Part shown: positions 48,840-58,690 of the stretch, in pieces
Layout of the letters: each line of letters begins with the position of its first letter
Numbering within the stretch: position 1 is the first letter of the stretch
Assembly: GCF_000330505.1 (NCBI RefSeq)
Contig: NW_004443720.1
Span: 7,566 to 71,565, forward strand
DNA from: Entamoeba invadens IP1
Taxonomy: Eukaryota > Evosea > Mastigamoebida > Endamoebidae
DNA: 64,000 nt
Direction: 5' to 3'
Program-made: the position numbers and the translations under genes
Notes under the pieces: generated by a model
Seen by the model: only the letters and a program-made list of their open reading frames with translations
Databases searched by the model: none
What the model was told of the DNA's origin: nothing

Positions 48840-49823
48840 ATGAGAACAACGAAAGTTCGCCCCCCTCAGACAGTCAAAGACAAGATGTCGTTTGCCCAGA
48901 CTGTCGCACTAATTCTAATGGTGTCCATCTGTTTTCCAGCATCTATGACACGGTACCAAACAACATCAATTCCTCTTTCGGAAAATTTTCCAAAGGCATT
49001 TGACCTACTCCCGTCGCTCTGTGTGTTACTCTTATTAAGCGGGCTAAGGTATTACTTCTCGAAGCGTTTTTTTCAGCCGATGGGGGAGTGGTGTATTTCA
49101 AAGAAGAAATATGGCGACAAAATCCGAAGAGAACGAGTTGAGCGGTTTTCACATTGCGTCTTCAAGAATTTGTACTTTTTTGTCACCGCACCACTTGGTG
49201 TCTTACTATTCAAAAATGAGGATTGGGTCCCAAGGGTACTCTTCGGCGTGGGGAAGGGTGACATCTCCCGTGTATGGGATAACTTTCCAGCAACACAACA
49301 AACAAAGTACCTTGCTTTGTTTTATAATTGGGAATTGGGGTACCACCTTCACTCCTTGTTCTTTCATTTGTTTTCTAACCCACGAAACGACTTCTTCGAA
49401 ACACTATTACACCACCTGTGCTCCGTGTTTTTGATGACTTTTTCGTACACAAACAATTGTGGAAGAATTGGAGTGTTGGTTTTGCTGCTCCACGACATCG
49501 TTGACGTGTTTATGTACTTCTCGAAATGGGCTATCGACCTACAAAACGTAAAACCGGGCGCTCTCTGTTTTGTGTTTCTCACCTATGCATACGCCAAACT
49601 CAGACTGTTTGTATTCCCAGTCTACATAATCCCGGCTGGGGCTGTTGCTATTAACTTTGTTCCAGACACCGTTGCGCTGAAATATCCGACATACATTCTC
49701 TTCATGGCGATGTTATTGTCATTGCTTGGGCTTCATATATATTGGTACTACTTAATCATGAAAATGTTGGTCAACCTCCTTAAAGGGAACGGAGCTCGTG
49801 ACATTCATTCCATTGTCGAATAG
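48840..49823 (+). CDS. TLC-domain protein, ceramide synthase (Lag1/Lass) type, 327 aa
   Basis: ER membrane enzyme that would N-acylate a sphingoid base. True ATG at 48840 (the codon before it is GTG). About seven membrane segments. The Lag1 signature is visible: ETLLHHLCSVFLMTFSYTNN followed by GVLVLLLHDIVDVFMY, with the two adjacent His and the HD..D residues needed for activity. Also conserved: the YNWELGYHLHSLFFHL segment in front of it. There is no homeobox-like domain, as in yeast and protist members. The C-terminal tail is short and basic (LLKGNGARDIHSIVE). A second possible TLC protein lies 2 kb away on the opposite strand. Confidence 0.85.
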   Translation: MRTTKVRPPQTVKDKMSFAQTVALILMVSICFPASMTRYQTTSIPLSENFPKAFDLLPSLCVLLLLSGLRYYFSKRFFQPMGEWCISKKKYGDKIRRERVERFSHCVFKNLYFFVTAPLGVLLFKNEDWVPRVLFGVGKGDISRVWDNFPATQQTKYLALFYNWELGYHLHSLFFHLFSNPRNDFFETLLHHLCSVFLMTFSYTNNCGRIGVLVLLLHDIVDVFMYFSKWAIDLQNVKPGALCFVFLTYAYAKLRLFVFPVYIIPAGAVAINFVPDTVALKYPTYILFMAMLLSLLGLHIYWYYLIMKMLVNLLKGNGARDIHSIVE

Positions 49824-49949
49824 ACGCCCATTTGTTTGTGATTTAATTATGATTGTTATTATCTCTTCTATATACCATTTTAAAATATTCTGTGTAACAA
49901 ACATTGTGCTTCATAAAATGGAAAACAGATCAACACAAAGTCACCAAAT

Positions 49950-50690
49950 TCACCAATAAATAACAAACATGAAATTTCTGACCCATTTCCCAATGTTGAG
50001 CTCGGGTAATTTGCACTCCAGATACATCTTTGTGTTTATCCGAAGCAAGTCAAACAAGACAATTTCTGTTGTCTCTTTTATTTTAATTGCATATGTGTAA
50101 TCACCAAGTTCGACTTTCGCCCAGTTTCCTTCTTTCTTCGCAAATAACACGTCTACCCCTCTGACAACTTTTCCATTTGCTCCTGGACTCGAAGCAACAT
50201 AAACGTATTTGTTGTGTTTTTCGTCCTCAATGAAAAAGGCTTTGATGGCATTTGAGAGAACCTTTGTGACCATATTTGGGTCAATTAAAAATGTATTCGT
50301 GATGATCTCAAACTGTTCCTTCCCAACAGTTTGCCCAAGGACTTTCACTTCATCAACGTTCACAAACGGCTTGTTGTACAAACACTGCAAAAGGTACAAA
50401 GATCTCTGTAAGAGTAATCCATTTGATTCGTTAATAATATTTGACAATTCACCCGTCCACACATCGCTAACAAAATCCGAAAGTCCATATATTTGTGCGT
50501 CGTTCATCCGTGTCAGCAAGTCTTTGATAATCACGTTTTGGGGTTTATTCTCGTGATGTTCATCTGTCAAAGGTTTTGTTTTTGTCTTATTTTTTTCAAC
50601 ACGAAGTTTTAATGCGACTTTTTTTGAGTCGACTTCCGTTTTCTGCTTTTTGGCGCGCGTGCGTGTCACTGGAGTCCTGACTTGTTCCAT
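49950..50690 (-). CDS. unknown basic-N-terminus protein, 246 aa
   Basis: Starts MEQVRTPVTRTRAKKQKTEV. The first 50 residues are Lys/Arg-rich and could be a nuclear localisation region. The rest is a mixed, apparently folded 190-residue domain: DLLTRMNDAQIYGLSDFVSD, then a helical stretch, then a beta-rich C-terminal part (VYVASSPGANGKVVRGVDVL, KVELGDYTYAIKI) ending GKWVRNFMFVIYW. No motif that I recognise. No signal peptide or membrane segment. Its neighbours on both sides are membrane proteins with no evident link. Intronless. Confidence 0.7.
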   Translation of the reverse strand: MEQVRTPVTRTRAKKQKTEVDSKKVALKLRVEKNKTKTKPLTDEHHENKPQNVIIKDLLTRMNDAQIYGLSDFVSDVWTGELSNIINESNGLLLQRSLYLLQCLYNKPFVNVDEVKVLGQTVGKEQFEIITNTFLIDPNMVTKVLSNAIKAFFIEDEKHNKYVYVASSPGANGKVVRGVDVLFAKKEGNWAKVELGDYTYAIKIKETTEIVLFDLLRINTKMYLECKLPELNIGKWVRNFMFVIYW

Positions 50691-50800
50691 TGCATTTATG
50701 AGTTAAACACTATAATTGTTCTATTATAACACTTTTATTATAAAATATAGAATTTGTTTTCTTACCAAAATAACAAAGGAGAAATAACACATAAAACAAG

Positions 50801-51556
50801 TCAGTCTTTCTTTTCTTTAGCATTTTGTTTTTGAATAAAATTGTCATTAATCTCGTTGTGAACAATTCCACGTTCCTCTGTGTTTTTCTGGCAACAATGT
50901 TTTTGAATGAAATTTGCCATTTGAAATCTATACTTGAGCCAAAAGCCAATGTATATGTGGTCATACAAAAAGTAAACAGTCCATATACAGAACATGACAA
51001 AAAGTAATTTGTCGACAAACTCCCAGTGCATTATCATGACGTAAATTGAGTACAATAACATCACACTGTAATAGATGGACCTTGCAACAATGAACGAAAA
51101 AATTCTGAGAAACTCTATGAAATTCGAGTCTGGGTAATACTCCTGAATCATATCTATTAAGTACGTTATAGAGTCTAAAAGCAGTCTCACGATGATCCCA
51201 CCAAACTGTTTCACATACAGAATATACATAATTCCAATAGCACCAGGAATCGTGTGCATTAATTCATATTCATGGTCAAGATTCTTCACCCCGCTCAGGA
51301 TATCTCTAACATACCCTGTGAGTTCAAAAACATATGAAACGAAGACGTCAATCATTATAATTTTTTGGACTGGTGTAATTCCAAGTAAATAATGTGGCTG
51401 GGGGGTTTCTGTTAACGAGTATGTGATCAACATGAACATCACAATTAAATCGGCAATTATAAGGTCATTCAAGTGCTTCCATTTGTAAAGAAATGGGTAC
51501 GACACAACTACAAATGGAATTAAGCAATACAAAAATATCAAATACCAGTCGATCAT
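50801..51556 (-). CDS. multi-pass membrane protein, possibly TLC-like, 251 aa
   Basis: ATG at 51556. Six or so hydrophobic segments, separated by short polar loops, and a 45-residue charged cytosolic tail with Cys-rich HCCQKN and KEKKD at the end. The middle part (IMIDVFVSYVFELTGYVRDI then YELMHTIPGAIGIMYIL) resembles the core of TLC-domain proteins of the TMEM56/CLN8 branch in spacing of a polar aromatic helix followed by a His helix. This is a loose similarity. The gene is 0.98 kb beyond the stop of the Lag1-type gene, on the opposite strand. Function otherwise unknown. Confidence 0.6.
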   Translation of the reverse strand: MIDWYLIFLYCLIPFVVVSYPFLYKWKHLNDLIIADLIVMFMLITYSLTETPQPHYLLGITPVQKIIMIDVFVSYVFELTGYVRDILSGVKNLDHEYELMHTIPGAIGIMYILYVKQFGGIIVRLLLDSITYLIDMIQEYYPDSNFIEFLRIFSFIVARSIYYSVMLLYSIYVMIMHWEFVDKLLFVMFCIWTVYFLYDHIYIGFWLKYRFQMANFIQKHCCQKNTEERGIVHNEINDNFIQKQNAKEKKD

Positions 51557-51674
51557 GTTAAATTGAATAGTTTTAATATTTCGGTCTTTAAAAGTTCCTC
51601 ATTGGTATTGATAGATTTTTTGAAAAACTGTCCACAAAAGACACCAACAGCAGTAATAAACTATATATATAGTT

Positions 51675-53201
51675 TTAAATTACAAAGAGTGTAAATAACA
51701 ACAATACAACTACGTAAGACAAAGCAGATGAGCTCGTCATTTTATTGTTCACCTTTTCGCACTTCCCTTGTGCAGTACAGTTATACCCATATTTACAACG
51801 CCCACAATCTGCGGGGAAACAATCCCGAGTAAACCCAACATTCACAAAACTCTCTGGAAACGTCTCATAAGGATTACACTGTAATTCACCACACTCTAAA
51901 GAAGCCGAACGACATGAAGATACAATCGTCATGTTTTCCTCTAATGAAGTGCTTTGGAGTCTAATTATACTTCCTTTGGTTCCTTTTAAAACCACACCAA
52001 TTACATTATTTGATGTTGGACACCGCCGTGTCATGAAAGAGTAAAATTGGTACTTGTACTCTAAACTCTGGGAACTATTCAGACTGTTTTGAAGAACAAA
52101 ACTCATGTTTGAACATTGATCAAATGGAGGGTTGATGTTAATCACGCTGAACGTGTCAGAATAGTTCATCGTAGTGAGAAAAACTCTATCGAGCACGACT
52201 TGACTAGTGGCCGAGAAGTCACAGAGTAGAAATCTGTAAGTGCTCCATACCATGAACTTTGTAGTATACAAAAAGTATATAGATATTTCAGTATCAGACA
52301 TCACAAAATCGACACTTTTGTCATGCGAAATGTATGTAGTCGAATTAGTCCCAGAAACAGTCAATATTTTCCACGACGAGAAGTCGTATTTTGATGTTGT
52401 CTGTTCTTCGTCGAATAAAATTGGATTTGGTGTGAATGAACAGACCTGATCGTCTTTTATCTGTGTCAACGGGTTTTGTGCAAAAGCGTCTCCAATTCTG
52501 AAAAGAGTAGTTACATATGCCAGAAATATTTCTCCGTCAATTGCAACGAACTTCACTGTGTCGATGATGCTCTTCTTTCTTTTGACGTTGAACGCCCCAT
52601 TTTCATTTTGAAAGTACTCGTCGTCGTTTACTAGAACACTTTGAATTGGTCTCGAGTTATCGTACACAACCATTTGTATATCAGTAGAATTAAACGTAAT
52701 GGCTGTGACCTTTGCTAACAGCTCAAATGGTGCGTCCGACGCTCTCAGTGATATTTTCGTGAAAACCGGCGGTTCAATGGCGGACATTGTTGTCAAATGT
52801 CCCATAGTCAATCCATTGACTAAAACTATATTTCGAGTGTAATACTCTTGATCCTCATCAGTTGAGTCAGACTCAAAAGTACCTGCAAACATGCAGTGAT
52901 AAGGGACTTGTGTTGGTCCAGTGATTTCAAAAAACTGTCCACAGCGACTGATGTTCTTCCCATGAAAATTGAAGAATTTGTACCACTTGTGGAAGTAGCA
53001 CAGTTGTTTCGAGAGATGTGCGGCCACCTTGATTTGGTAATTCTCAATTTCTGAATAGCAGGTGTATGTCACATGCAGACGAGGAATCAAACCGTTATGA
53101 GTCTCCGCTTTAGTGATATCCATAGCACTAAATTCGTTGACGCATGGGTCATGGTGACTATCTACGGCAACAAGTAAAGCCAAAATGTTAATTAGAATCA
53201 T
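51675..53201 (-). CDS. large surface protein, signal peptide and GPI-like C-terminus, 508 aa
   Basis: I chose the second Met (53201), because MILINILALLVAVDSHHDPC is a proper signal peptide; the earlier Met at 53270 would bury it behind 23 polar residues. The ectodomain is about 465 residues with many N-glycosylation sequons (NFS-, NST-, NMS-type) and paired Cys. A Cys-rich EGF-like knot sits near the end (CFPADCGRCKYGYNCTAQGK). The terminus NNKMTSSSALSYVVVLLLFT is a small-residue omega site followed by a hydrophobic tail with no basic residues after it, typical of a GPI signal. No named family recognised; likely Entamoeba-specific surface protein. Confidence 0.75.
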   Translation of the reverse strand: MILINILALLVAVDSHHDPCVNEFSAMDITKAETHNGLIPRLHVTYTCYSEIENYQIKVAAHLSKQLCYFHKWYKFFNFHGKNISRCGQFFEITGPTQVPYHCMFAGTFESDSTDEDQEYYTRNIVLVNGLTMGHLTTMSAIEPPVFTKISLRASDAPFELLAKVTAITFNSTDIQMVVYDNSRPIQSVLVNDDEYFQNENGAFNVKRKKSIIDTVKFVAIDGEIFLAYVTTLFRIGDAFAQNPLTQIKDDQVCSFTPNPILFDEEQTTSKYDFSSWKILTVSGTNSTTYISHDKSVDFVMSDTEISIYFLYTTKFMVWSTYRFLLCDFSATSQVVLDRVFLTTMNYSDTFSVININPPFDQCSNMSFVLQNSLNSSQSLEYKYQFYSFMTRRCPTSNNVIGVVLKGTKGSIIRLQSTSLEENMTIVSSCRSASLECGELQCNPYETFPESFVNVGFTRDCFPADCGRCKYGYNCTAQGKCEKVNNKMTSSSALSYVVVLLLFTLFVI

Positions 53202-53501
53202 GGTTTGTCGTTCAATTAGTGGTGTTTGATTTTTAAATGGTGTACTATTAGTTCTAAAAAGAAAAACCATTCGAAACTATTGAATTTTATCTATTATTTA
53301 ACGCCAAACACTATTTTTATTATTCAAAAATTTTTACCTTTTTATTATAAATTTTTTATAGTAAATTTATAGTAAATGGTGAATTTATTTCTAAATACTA
53401 TGTAAGTATAATAATAATACTAATAACATTTACTATTCAAAGGAATGTATAAAATTGACGCTATGCGACTGATAACTTAAACACAAAGAAACACAAAATA
53501 G

Positions 53502-54077
53502 TTATGGTCGTTGTGTAGCAATGTTTAAAAGATCGTCTTTGAGGTATGGCTTTGTGATTGTTTTGAAGTTTTGTATAGTGACCAGAAGAACCGCTCCTGG
53601 CACCAAATTGAGGGACGCAAGTGACTGTTTGTCACACGCTATGACGTCTCGTTTTCCCACTCCCAGACGGATCACAAAATTGCCGTCACATTTCATCGAC
53701 TCTTTAATAAAGACATACAAGTCCTCCGCGAACTCGAGTGGGTGAAAGTTACGACTGACCTCCAAGTTGTCAGGGAACTTAAATTTGATAGTCGTCTTCT
53801 TATATTTTGTATTCCTCTCCAGTCTTTGTTTCTCCATAAACGTTTTAGTTTTAAATACCTCAACGGCGTTTTCAAGGCAAATTGCTCTCACGTCCGAAGC
53901 CGTCATTTCGTAAACTGCGTCCGGCAATTCCGTCCCAGTAATTACTGTTGGTGTAGTTTTTGGTAACAAGACTTTCACGTCGAACAGTGCTGGGTCCAAT
54001 TTGAAGTTCGTTGGTTCGATCGGGTTCTCTTCGACTTTGTCTGGGACGCCTGATGGTGTGCTCCAATGGATACTCAT
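53502..54077 (-). CDS. UBX-domain-like protein (p97 adaptor type), 191 aa
   Basis: Start taken at 54077 (MSIHWSTPSGVPDKVEENPI); an upstream in-frame ATG at 54122 only adds a hydrophobic stretch typical of AT-rich leader. The N-terminal 90 residues are polar. The C-terminal half has the ubiquitin-like UBX fold: TIKFKFPDNLEVSRNFHPLE (strands 1-2 and FPD turn), FAEDLYVFIKESM (helix) and then strands ending LASLNLVPGAVLLVTI, close to the LGLVPAALLLF ending of UBX domains in the Ubx4/TUG group. The canonical p97-binding FPR loop is replaced by LGVGKR, so affinity for Cdc48/p97 is uncertain. Cytosolic; no signal peptide. Confidence 0.75.
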   Translation of the reverse strand: MSIHWSTPSGVPDKVEENPIEPTNFKLDPALFDVKVLLPKTTPTVITGTELPDAVYEMTASDVRAICLENAVEVFKTKTFMEKQRLERNTKYKKTTIKFKFPDNLEVSRNFHPLEFAEDLYVFIKESMKCDGNFVIRLGVGKRDVIACDKQSLASLNLVPGAVLLVTIQNFKTITKPYLKDDLLNIATQRP

Positions 54078-54186
54078 CTTTACTATTTCCAGATGGTAAA
54101 TGAAACTATAAAGAAGTATCATTTCTCCACCACAAATTATAGAAGAAATATCAGTAATACAACACTACAAAACACAAATAAATTTG

Positions 54187-54866
54187 TTAACAGCAACTAT
54201 TCATCGACTCGGCCTGCCTCATAAACGCCTTAGAAGTGGTCGACAAGTCGTTGCTCTGCTCAATCAAATTGTCCAACTTCTCTCCTCTTTCCAGCAAATC
54301 GTCCATTGCCTTGACCAAGATATCTTGTGTTTCGTCCAAGTCGGTCTGGATTTTAGTTAACTTATCCCCTTTCTTTGGGTCGATATATTGTTGGAACACA
54401 GCAGTGACGGCGGGATACTTAAAAGTTAAGTCACGAGTGATTGTTGGGAAGCTGGGGCCTTGGTATACCTGACGAAAGGCTTGCATAATTCGACTTAAAA
54501 CAACTGTAGCGACTCTATCAGGGTATGATTTGGTGGTGATGGCAACAACGGAGAGCTAAGTGTGAGTTTTACATTCATTTGAATGTATCAAGGTATTTAA
54601 CAAACGCCATCAGGTTGTGAATAGACATGTCCTTTAACAGTCGAAGGCTCTTGTAATGTAATACACATTCTTTTGTTGGTCAAAGCCCGCTGAGCAATTT
54701 GTCGACAAGAAAACTTCATCGGCCCTTCCGCGTTCATCCTCTCGAAGAATCCCATTTGTGAGAAATCTTCCTCGACTTGCAAGAAGAGTGGTTGAAGTGT
54801 TGGCGACGGTCGAATGAGAACGGCTGCGAAGATCATATACATGTTGTCAGTCCATGTCCCCGACAT
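54187..54866 (-). CDS. YKT6: Ykt6-type R-SNARE (longin + SNARE), one intron, C-terminus ends at CC
   Basis: Membrane-fusion R-SNARE. Exon 1 (54866-54606) carries the longin start; exon 2 (54555-54187) the rest. The intron 54556-54605 (50 nt) begins GTTTGT and ends CTTAG, phase 0, joining SQPDG to LSVVAITTKSYPDRVATVVL. The SNARE motif is near residues 148-205: LTKIQTDLDETQDILVKAMD and then LLERGEKLDNLIEQSNDL, with the zero-layer Arg in LLERGEKL. Typical Ykt6 ends NSCCaIM, with palmitoyl and farnesyl cysteines; here translation stops directly after NSCC, so the CaaX box is incomplete. Total 209 aa, normal size. Without splicing the frame would stop after 89 codons. Confidence 0.92.
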
Positions 54867-55331
54867 CTTTTCCTTTTTCAGTTTCTTTGCATCTTCAAAT
54901 CTTTTTTTGGGATTGATAGAAGACGAATGAGTTTGTTCATTTCTCTATAAAATGTTCGTGCATTAGGATACAAAAAATCAACTTCTTTAATATTAACTTT
55001 GTCTTGTCAAGTCGAATGAGTTCAAACTAAAGTCACCAAAATGACTTATGTATTCCTTTTTCACTTTCCACTAGAAATTCTTGGTATTATTTATATAATA
55101 TTAATTAACTAATTATTATAATAAATTTGTTTTTTACTATTATATGATTATTTTAAATGAATAATTATAATAATAATTAGTAGTATTATTTTTCTTAGGT
55201 ATTTGAATCATTCTATAAAGTAAAAATAAATAAAAAATATAGTTTATTCTATTATAATTGATAATACATGATACTTCAAGATACATAACACAAACAAAAA
55301 CAACAATTTATTTAACTACAAAAGTAGTGAG
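54867..55331. other. AT-rich divergent intergenic region
   Basis: Lies between the Ykt6 start (minus) and the DHHC start (plus). No gene was recognised. Confidence 0.5.
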
Positions 55332-56478
55332 ATGCCCAAGAAAGAGTCGCTTGAGAATTTCACACAAATCCGAGAGGACTTATTGAAAGGGCCTTACCTC
55401 TACAGACGCAAAAATTCGCGAGAGGATTTAAGCATCAAAGGAACTGTCATGGTGAAAATAGCGACAGTACTCATCCTCTTCTTTTTCTTTCACACACTAA
55501 TCGCAATATGTTTCACACCACTTGTGTACGTAATGGTATTCCCACTCACAACTTTTGTCTTCATGATGACTGCGTATTACAAAGTCGTTAACACACACCC
55601 GGGGAAGTGTGTCGGGTATGAGCCGAACTGCTCAGAAGAAGAAAAAAAGAAGGCTATAGAGCGCGCCAATTTTTGCAAGGAAAGGGGGTTTAAATTGGTT
55701 GACATTGGATATCCAGCGCGTTATTGTGTGTATTGCCAAGCGTTTCGATGTGAGAGGTCGTATCACTGCAAGAAGTGTGACTGCTGTATAATGAAGCGGG
55801 ATGTTTGTACAGCTTTGGACAAATTTTATATTTATAATACATATTAACTATTTTAATAAAAAATGTCTTTTATCCAATGACGTTTTTTTTTGATTATTCT
55901 TCGACCTTTATTCCGATGCAATAAATGTTACTGATTAACAGCACCACTGTCCTTGGACGGGACAATGCATTGGGACTTACAACTTGAGGTACTTCATTCA
56001 ATTTTTGATGTTACTTCCGTCGAATGCGTTATTTGGGGCAATAATTAACATTACCTACATGAGCAAAGTCTTTACCTCTGTGATGGAACAGCCGACTCTC
56101 TTTTTTGGGATATCCGTCGTTGTCTCTCTCTTTGCTGTTGTAATGATGATAGCGATGGGAATAGCAGTATGTTTGTTATCTGTTTATTATTAAGAAGAAG
56201 CTACAAAAGAATAACAGTCAGTTTCATTAGGAGTGCATCACATTCTTTTAGTGCTCAGTAACACAACATCAATGGAAGAGATAGAAAAGGATCGGTATGA
56301 CTGTTTGTCCCATGACAAAGCCCCTGTCTTCCCCTCCTATTCCCTCTCAAAGTCAAGCAATTGGAAAGAAGTGATGGGTTCCACCGTCTTCGAGTGGTTT
56401 TGTCCATTATTCCCTTCCCGCTTCAACCCTGAAAATATCGACCACTTTACTTCTCTCTCGACTGTTGAAATAAATTAG
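55332..56478 (+). CDS. DHHC palmitoyltransferase, three exons, 318 aa
   Basis: Protein S-acyltransferase of Golgi or plasma membrane. Exons 55332-55802, 55942-56166 and 56218-56478. Intron 1 (139 nt) begins GTTTGT and ends TTAACAG. It falls inside the catalytic motif, splitting KRD from HHCPWTGQCIGTYNLRYF. Intron 2 (51 nt) begins GTATGT and ends ATAACAG and keeps frame from AMGIA to SVSLGVHHILLVLSNTTSM. The Cys-rich domain is complete: YCVYCQAFRCERSYHCKKCD, then CCIMKRD/HHCPW. Two membrane segments lie before it (residues about 38-80) and two after, with the TTSMEEIE (TTxE) motif following the last one. The C-terminal tail is polar. Unspliced, only broken frames are seen. Confidence 0.92.
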
Positions 56479-56596
56479 TTCTTTTATCTATTTATTCTGA
56501 TTATCTACAAACGTGTTTATGTTGTTTATCTATTGAATGAAACCCTGGACCTTCGATTAATTAATGTAAGTAATGAAAAAAAACAACTTGACTCTT

Positions 56597-57796
56597 TCAC
56601 GCCATCTCCATCTTCTTCTCCTCTTGCGTCCCATCATTCTCAACTTTGTTCTCCTTCTCCTCTTCCATTACCCAAGGAGGAATATCATCGTCTTCCAACC
56701 CGTCGACGTCCTTCACCAAAGGATTCATATTGTATTTTTTCATCACCGCCTCAAATACCTTCCATTTATAATATTCGTTCTCTTCGTTGTTCTCTTTCAT
56801 AAACTCAAAGTTGTTGTTATTGTCGCATTTGTTCTTCACAACTTGCTCAAACACAATCCCTTGCACAGTTAAATACTCACACAACACTTTCACTATGTAT
56901 TTCGTCGACTCTTTGATATTGTCCTCCTCAACGGGTTTCACAGGAAGATCCGCAGGAAGTAAAAACTCGCTCGGCATATCCGGAAACCAAAGCCGACTTT
57001 GTGGCATGACGTCTCGAGCGTATCTCACTCGAACCCCGCACTCTTCCGAGAGTGTATGGATCTTATTGTCAATCGCCCTCTTCGCGTCTTCAACGTTTTT
57101 GAATTCGATAAACCCGCAGTTCTTCGCTCTCGCTATTCGAATCTTTTCAACTTCACCAAATGCAGTGAGTTGCGGGAAGACAGCCATTTCGTTGTTGTTC
57201 AACCCCCCTATCCATAACGTCTTCGTTGGCTCAATACCAACTCTCTCTTCTTCTTTTGGCTTATATTCAACGTTCTCTTCTCGCTTCTCGTAATTCGTTT
57301 GTTGCATTGCAAAGTGTTGCTGTTGTTGCATTTGTTGGTATTGTTGTTGTGCAAAATTGACAGGGGGTTGGACCGGAGGTTGCGTCTGTTTACCAAAATT
57401 GACTTTCAGAATGGTGTTTCCGTAGTTCTTGTTATTCATCTCATCCTTCGCCTCCTTTGCGCACTCCGCGTCTTTGAAGTGGATGAACATGTAGTTCTTT
57501 CCTTTCGGTTGAACAGTGTTCAGCACTTCTCCATACGCCGAGAAGATCCCGATCAGCTCCGAAGCCATTCCGGGAAGCAAATTACCCACAAAAAGGGTTT
57601 TTGCGTCTTCTTGAGGTGCTGGTTCTGGTGGTAAAGCAACAGGTGGGGGAGGGGGTTGTTGTATTGGGTTATACATAAAAGGGTAAGACATAGGTTGCAT
57701 AGGCATTGGTTGATATCCGTACATTTGCATTTGAAGTGGGTCGTATGGGTAATATGGATAATATGGGTTTCCCATTGGGTTTATTGGGTTCATCAA
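56597..57796 (-). CDS. RNA-binding protein, two RRMs plus SURP-like region, 399 aa
   Basis: Probable pre-mRNA processing factor. The N-terminal 65 residues are Pro/Tyr/Met-rich (YYPYYPYDPLQMQMYGYQPM). RRM1 is near residues 66-137 (RNP2 TLFVGNLL, RNP1-like KNYMFIHF). A Gln-rich spacer follows. RRM2 is near 192-262 (TLWIGGLN; NCGFIEF). Then comes a segment resembling a SURP/SWAP motif (IVKVLCEYLTVQGIVFEQVV, then FEFM...EYYKWKVFEAV) near 300-355. The tail is acidic and contains IPPWV. RRM plus SURP is the layout of U2-associated SR140-type splicing factors, but those have one RRM before SURP and a CID after it, so an exact orthologue is not claimed. It is divergent from the SmD1 gene, 137 bp away. 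Confidence 0.85.
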   Translation of the reverse strand: MMNPINPMGNPYYPYYPYDPLQMQMYGYQPMPMQPMSYPFMYNPIQQPPPPPVALPPEPAPQEDAKTLFVGNLLPGMASELIGIFSAYGEVLNTVQPKGKNYMFIHFKDAECAKEAKDEMNNKNYGNTILKVNFGKQTQPPVQPPVNFAQQQYQQMQQQQHFAMQQTNYEKREENVEYKPKEEERVGIEPTKTLWIGGLNNNEMAVFPQLTAFGEVEKIRIARAKNCGFIEFKNVEDAKRAIDNKIHTLSEECGVRVRYARDVMPQSRLWFPDMPSEFLLPADLPVKPVEEDNIKESTKYIVKVLCEYLTVQGIVFEQVVKNKCDNNNNFEFMKENNEENEYYKWKVFEAVMKKYNMNPLVKDVDGLEDDDIPPWVMEEEKENKVENDGTQEEKKMEMA

Positions 57797-57933
57797 ACGT
57801 TTTAACTTTTTGAGATGGTTTTACTATAAAACTCCTTCTATTAGTATATTTTACTATTAATGAAATACTAATTGGAATTACTATTTTATTAGTACTTTTT
57901 TTACCATTTTAAACTAAAAAAGAACATACTGAG

Positions 57934-58331
57934 ATGAAGCTGACAAGGTTCCTCATGAGATTAACAAATGAAGTCTTGACGATTGAGTTGAAAGATGGGT
58001 CGATAGTTACCGGTACTGTCGTTGGAGTTGATAACTACATGAACATTCATCTGAAAGTCGTGCAACTCACACCAAAAGGAAAAAACCCTATTACACTGGA
58101 CCAATCGACCATAAGAGGAAATAACATTAGAAATATTATATTGCCAGAAACGCTTAATTTGGATACTTACTTAATCGATGACACACCACGAATGAAAGTC
58201 AAAGCTGTCGTTAAATGTTTGTTCTAATGATTATCATCTTGATTTAACTAGTAAATTAAACTAATTATTAACTAATAGCTCAAATTAAAAGAAAAGCTGC
58301 TGCAACGAAGCCAAAAGCTCCTCAAAAGTGA
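57934..58331 (+). CDS. SMD1: spliceosomal Sm protein D1, one intron, 111 aa
   Basis: Core snRNP protein. ATG at 57934. Sm1 motif: LTIELKDGSIVTGTVVGVDN plus YMNIHLK. Sm2: STIRGNNIRNIILPETL, almost identical in layout to other SmD1 proteins (IRGNNIRYFILP). Exon 1 ends at 58216; the 62-nt intron (58217-58278) begins GTTTGT and ends CTAATAG; exon 2 (58279-58331) restores frame to SQIKRKAAATKPKAPQK. The C-terminal tail is Lys/Ala/Pro-rich and lacks the Gly-Arg repeats found in animal and fungal SmD1, which carry symmetric dimethylarginine. Unspliced, the frame would end in CLF after 97 codons. Confidence 0.95.
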
Positions 58332-58690
58332 TTGATTTGTTTTTCATGTGATTTTCGATTTTATTTACTTCTTTTGTGGTTCACTAAGAAAGTTCAAAAT
58401 ACTATCACTAATTATTTAATGTACTATGTCAGTTATAATAATTAATTAATTAATAAGTTGAACTAATATAAGTAACATTATTACAATGTATTATGTATAA
58501 ACTAAAATAATTTTTATTACTAAATTATTATTATCATTCCAATTTAATAATAATAAAATAGAATAAAAAATAAAATATTTTTTATTAGAAATATAGTTTT
58601 ATATATCAAGTTCAAGAACAACACAATTCAATTATATCGAAATGCCTCAGTCATAACTCAAACACTTAAAATGTATTTTCAATCATTTCT
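58332..58690. other. AT-rich intergenic region
   Basis: Convergent 3' regions. No gene was recognised. Confidence 0.5.

Noticed and set aside
50710..51018. 102-codon minus-strand frame after the multi-pass protein
   Set aside because: Shadow of the 50801-51556 gene; no splice donor GTTTGT joins it in frame.
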